Shown here one piece after another: positions 52,829 to 53,406 of a stretch of DNA of 53,406 nucleotides; the stretch's first letter is position 1; every line of letters begins with the position of its first letter. The translations under genes were made by a program, and so were the position numbers. Source of the DNA: Bacteroidaceae bacterium (GTDB taxonomy: Bacteria > Bacteroidota > Bacteroidia > Bacteroidales > Bacteroidaceae); assembly GCA_016302965.1 (NCBI GenBank), contig JAEDMP010000006.1:1-53406 (forward strand), read 5' to 3'. The notes below the pieces were generated by a model, which saw nothing but the letters and a program-made list of their open reading frames with translations, was not told where the DNA came from and searched no databases.

Positions 52829-53045
52829 AAAGCCGATTGTGCCCCTCAAACAGGCATGTCGGCACAAAGATTTATTTTGCTCAATCTCTGACACGAACTA
52901 CCACCTCGAAAAGAGAAATAACAGCAAAAAGACATCCACAAATCCGTTGGAGCGTGCGCCTTATAGCGCAGGCTTCATCCATAGGATTTGTGGGGGTTGT
53001 GGTAGACCCGTGTCAGAGTATGGTGGGCCTGCGCTATCCTTTTTT
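52829..53045 (+). ncRNA. Candidate structured RNA with pseudoknot and terminator (unassigned)
   Basis: About 217 bases with four paired elements. A 5' hairpin pairs 52832-52836 with 59-63 and 52840-52843 with 53-56 (positions 528xx). Helix A is 52886-52895 with 53009-53018, then 52898-52904 with 52999-53005, 17 bp with a 2x3 internal loop. Helix B is 52936-52945 with 52984-52993, 10 bp. Element C, 52963-52973 in the loop of B, is perfectly complementary over 11 bp to 53027-53037, which is followed by CC and six T. C therefore forms a pseudoknot with A and B or a competing terminator stem. It could be a free ncRNA or the leader of the gene at 53112. I could not match it to a known RNA class. 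Confidence 0.65.
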
Positions 53046-53111
53046 CAAAGATGATGTAATGGCTTGCCATCGGGAAAAGCCTTATTACTAACAATTTAAA
53101 TCTTTGAGAAA

Positions 53112-53406
53112 ATGAAAAAATTATTTAGTTTGATGTTGTTGTTTGTAGCCACCGTCCTCACAAACAACGCTTTTGCACAGGGTTCATTGTTGGCAACGCT
53201 TAACCATGAGGGTACCATCAGTACGTTCTATGGTGCGCAGGCATGGAAGAATGCCCACGATGCCGCAGTCAATGGTGATGTCATCACGCTTTCGTCAGGT
53301 TCTTTTGTTGCGGTAAATATCACCAAGGCTATCACCGTGCGCGGTGCAGGGATGGGTATCGACTCTACAGCCGTATCCGAACCGACTATCATTACCGGTG
53401 ACTTTA
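53112..53406 (+). CDS. Secreted protein, probably right-handed beta-helix (N-terminal part only)
   Basis: Begins 67 bases after the U-run of the RNA candidate and runs off the window. A signal peptide (KLFSLMLLFVATVLTNNAFAQ) is followed by AWKNAHDAAVNGDVITLSSGSFV and ITKAITVRGAGMG. This is the first-coil pattern of pectate-lyase-like beta-helix proteins (NGDVITLSSG, KAITVRGAG). About 98 codons are visible, so function, length and any C-terminal sorting signal are unknown. Confidence 0.8.
   Translation, partial: MKKLFSLMLLFVATVLTNNAFAQGSLLATLNHEGTISTFYGAQAWKNAHDAAVNGDVITLSSGSFVAVNITKAITVRGAGMGIDSTAVSEPTIITGDF

Noticed and set aside
52829..53045. RNase P RNA, tmRNA or SRP RNA
   Set aside because: None of the invariant motifs or the expected lengths of these RNAs could be found. 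6S RNA is not excluded, but the 5' end folds on itself instead of pairing with the 3' end.
52837..53091. Open frames of 71-84 codons over the RNA candidate
   Set aside because: They overlap extensive helices and a terminator and encode nothing recognisable.

Overview
The window looks like chromosomal DNA from a member of the Bacteroidales, most likely Prevotella or a close relative. The evidence is the type III glutamine synthetase, a SusC/SusD polysaccharide-utilisation locus (PUL) with a SusR-like membrane regulator, type IX secretion genes (porU, porV), promoters of the TAnnTTTG form, and near absence of Shine-Dalgarno sites. I saw no rRNA or tRNA gene, no transposase and no CRISPR array.

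Layout. (1) About 1-8913 is a nitrogen-assimilation and diaminopimelate block. glnK, amtB and asnB run leftward; dapF, dapL, a TorF-like porin and a type III glutamine synthetase run rightward. Together they take up ammonium, sense nitrogen status, and fix nitrogen into glutamine, asparagine and the cell-wall/lysine precursor. (2) 9182-9739 is an orphan lipoprotein. (3) 9780-20302 is a leftward PUL: SusC, SusD, a three-repeat SusE/F-like lipoprotein, a clan GH-D glycosidase, a GH97 alpha-glucosidase and a second SusE/F-like secreted protein. Its likely regulator, a TPR-TM-coiled-coil-HTH protein of SusR type, starts rightward at 21175. The 870-base gap between them holds a six-unit 24-nt palindromic array and a 19-bp inverted repeat around an AT-rich segment. 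(4) 23046-29081 carries a FAH-family enzyme, porU, porV and ispF. (5) 29170-38633 carries a lipoprotein, a glycosyltransferase, a DUF2264 protein, pyrimidine-salvage genes (uridine-kinase-like protein, upp), prmA and a Na/Pi cotransporter. (6) 38894-44591 is a rightward run: C_GCAxxG_C_C protein, OPT transporter, miaB and an MsbA-like ABC exporter, closed by a strong terminator. (7) 44691-48653 carries a MerR/GyrI-like regulator, manA, an Hsp20 gene and a GT2 glycosyltransferase. (8) 48654-53406 is more accessory: a 22-nt repeat array, two convergent AAA-ATPase-like/PD-(D/E)XK proteins, a candidate structured RNA with a pseudoknot and terminator, and the start of a secreted beta-helix-like protein.

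The least explained elements are the RNA candidate at about 52829-53045, the two intergenic CAGTT-anchored arrays (20651-20794 and 48812-48921), and the inverted repeat at 20803-20923. All RNA structures and promoter calls come from reading the sequence by eye; no folding or database search was run.
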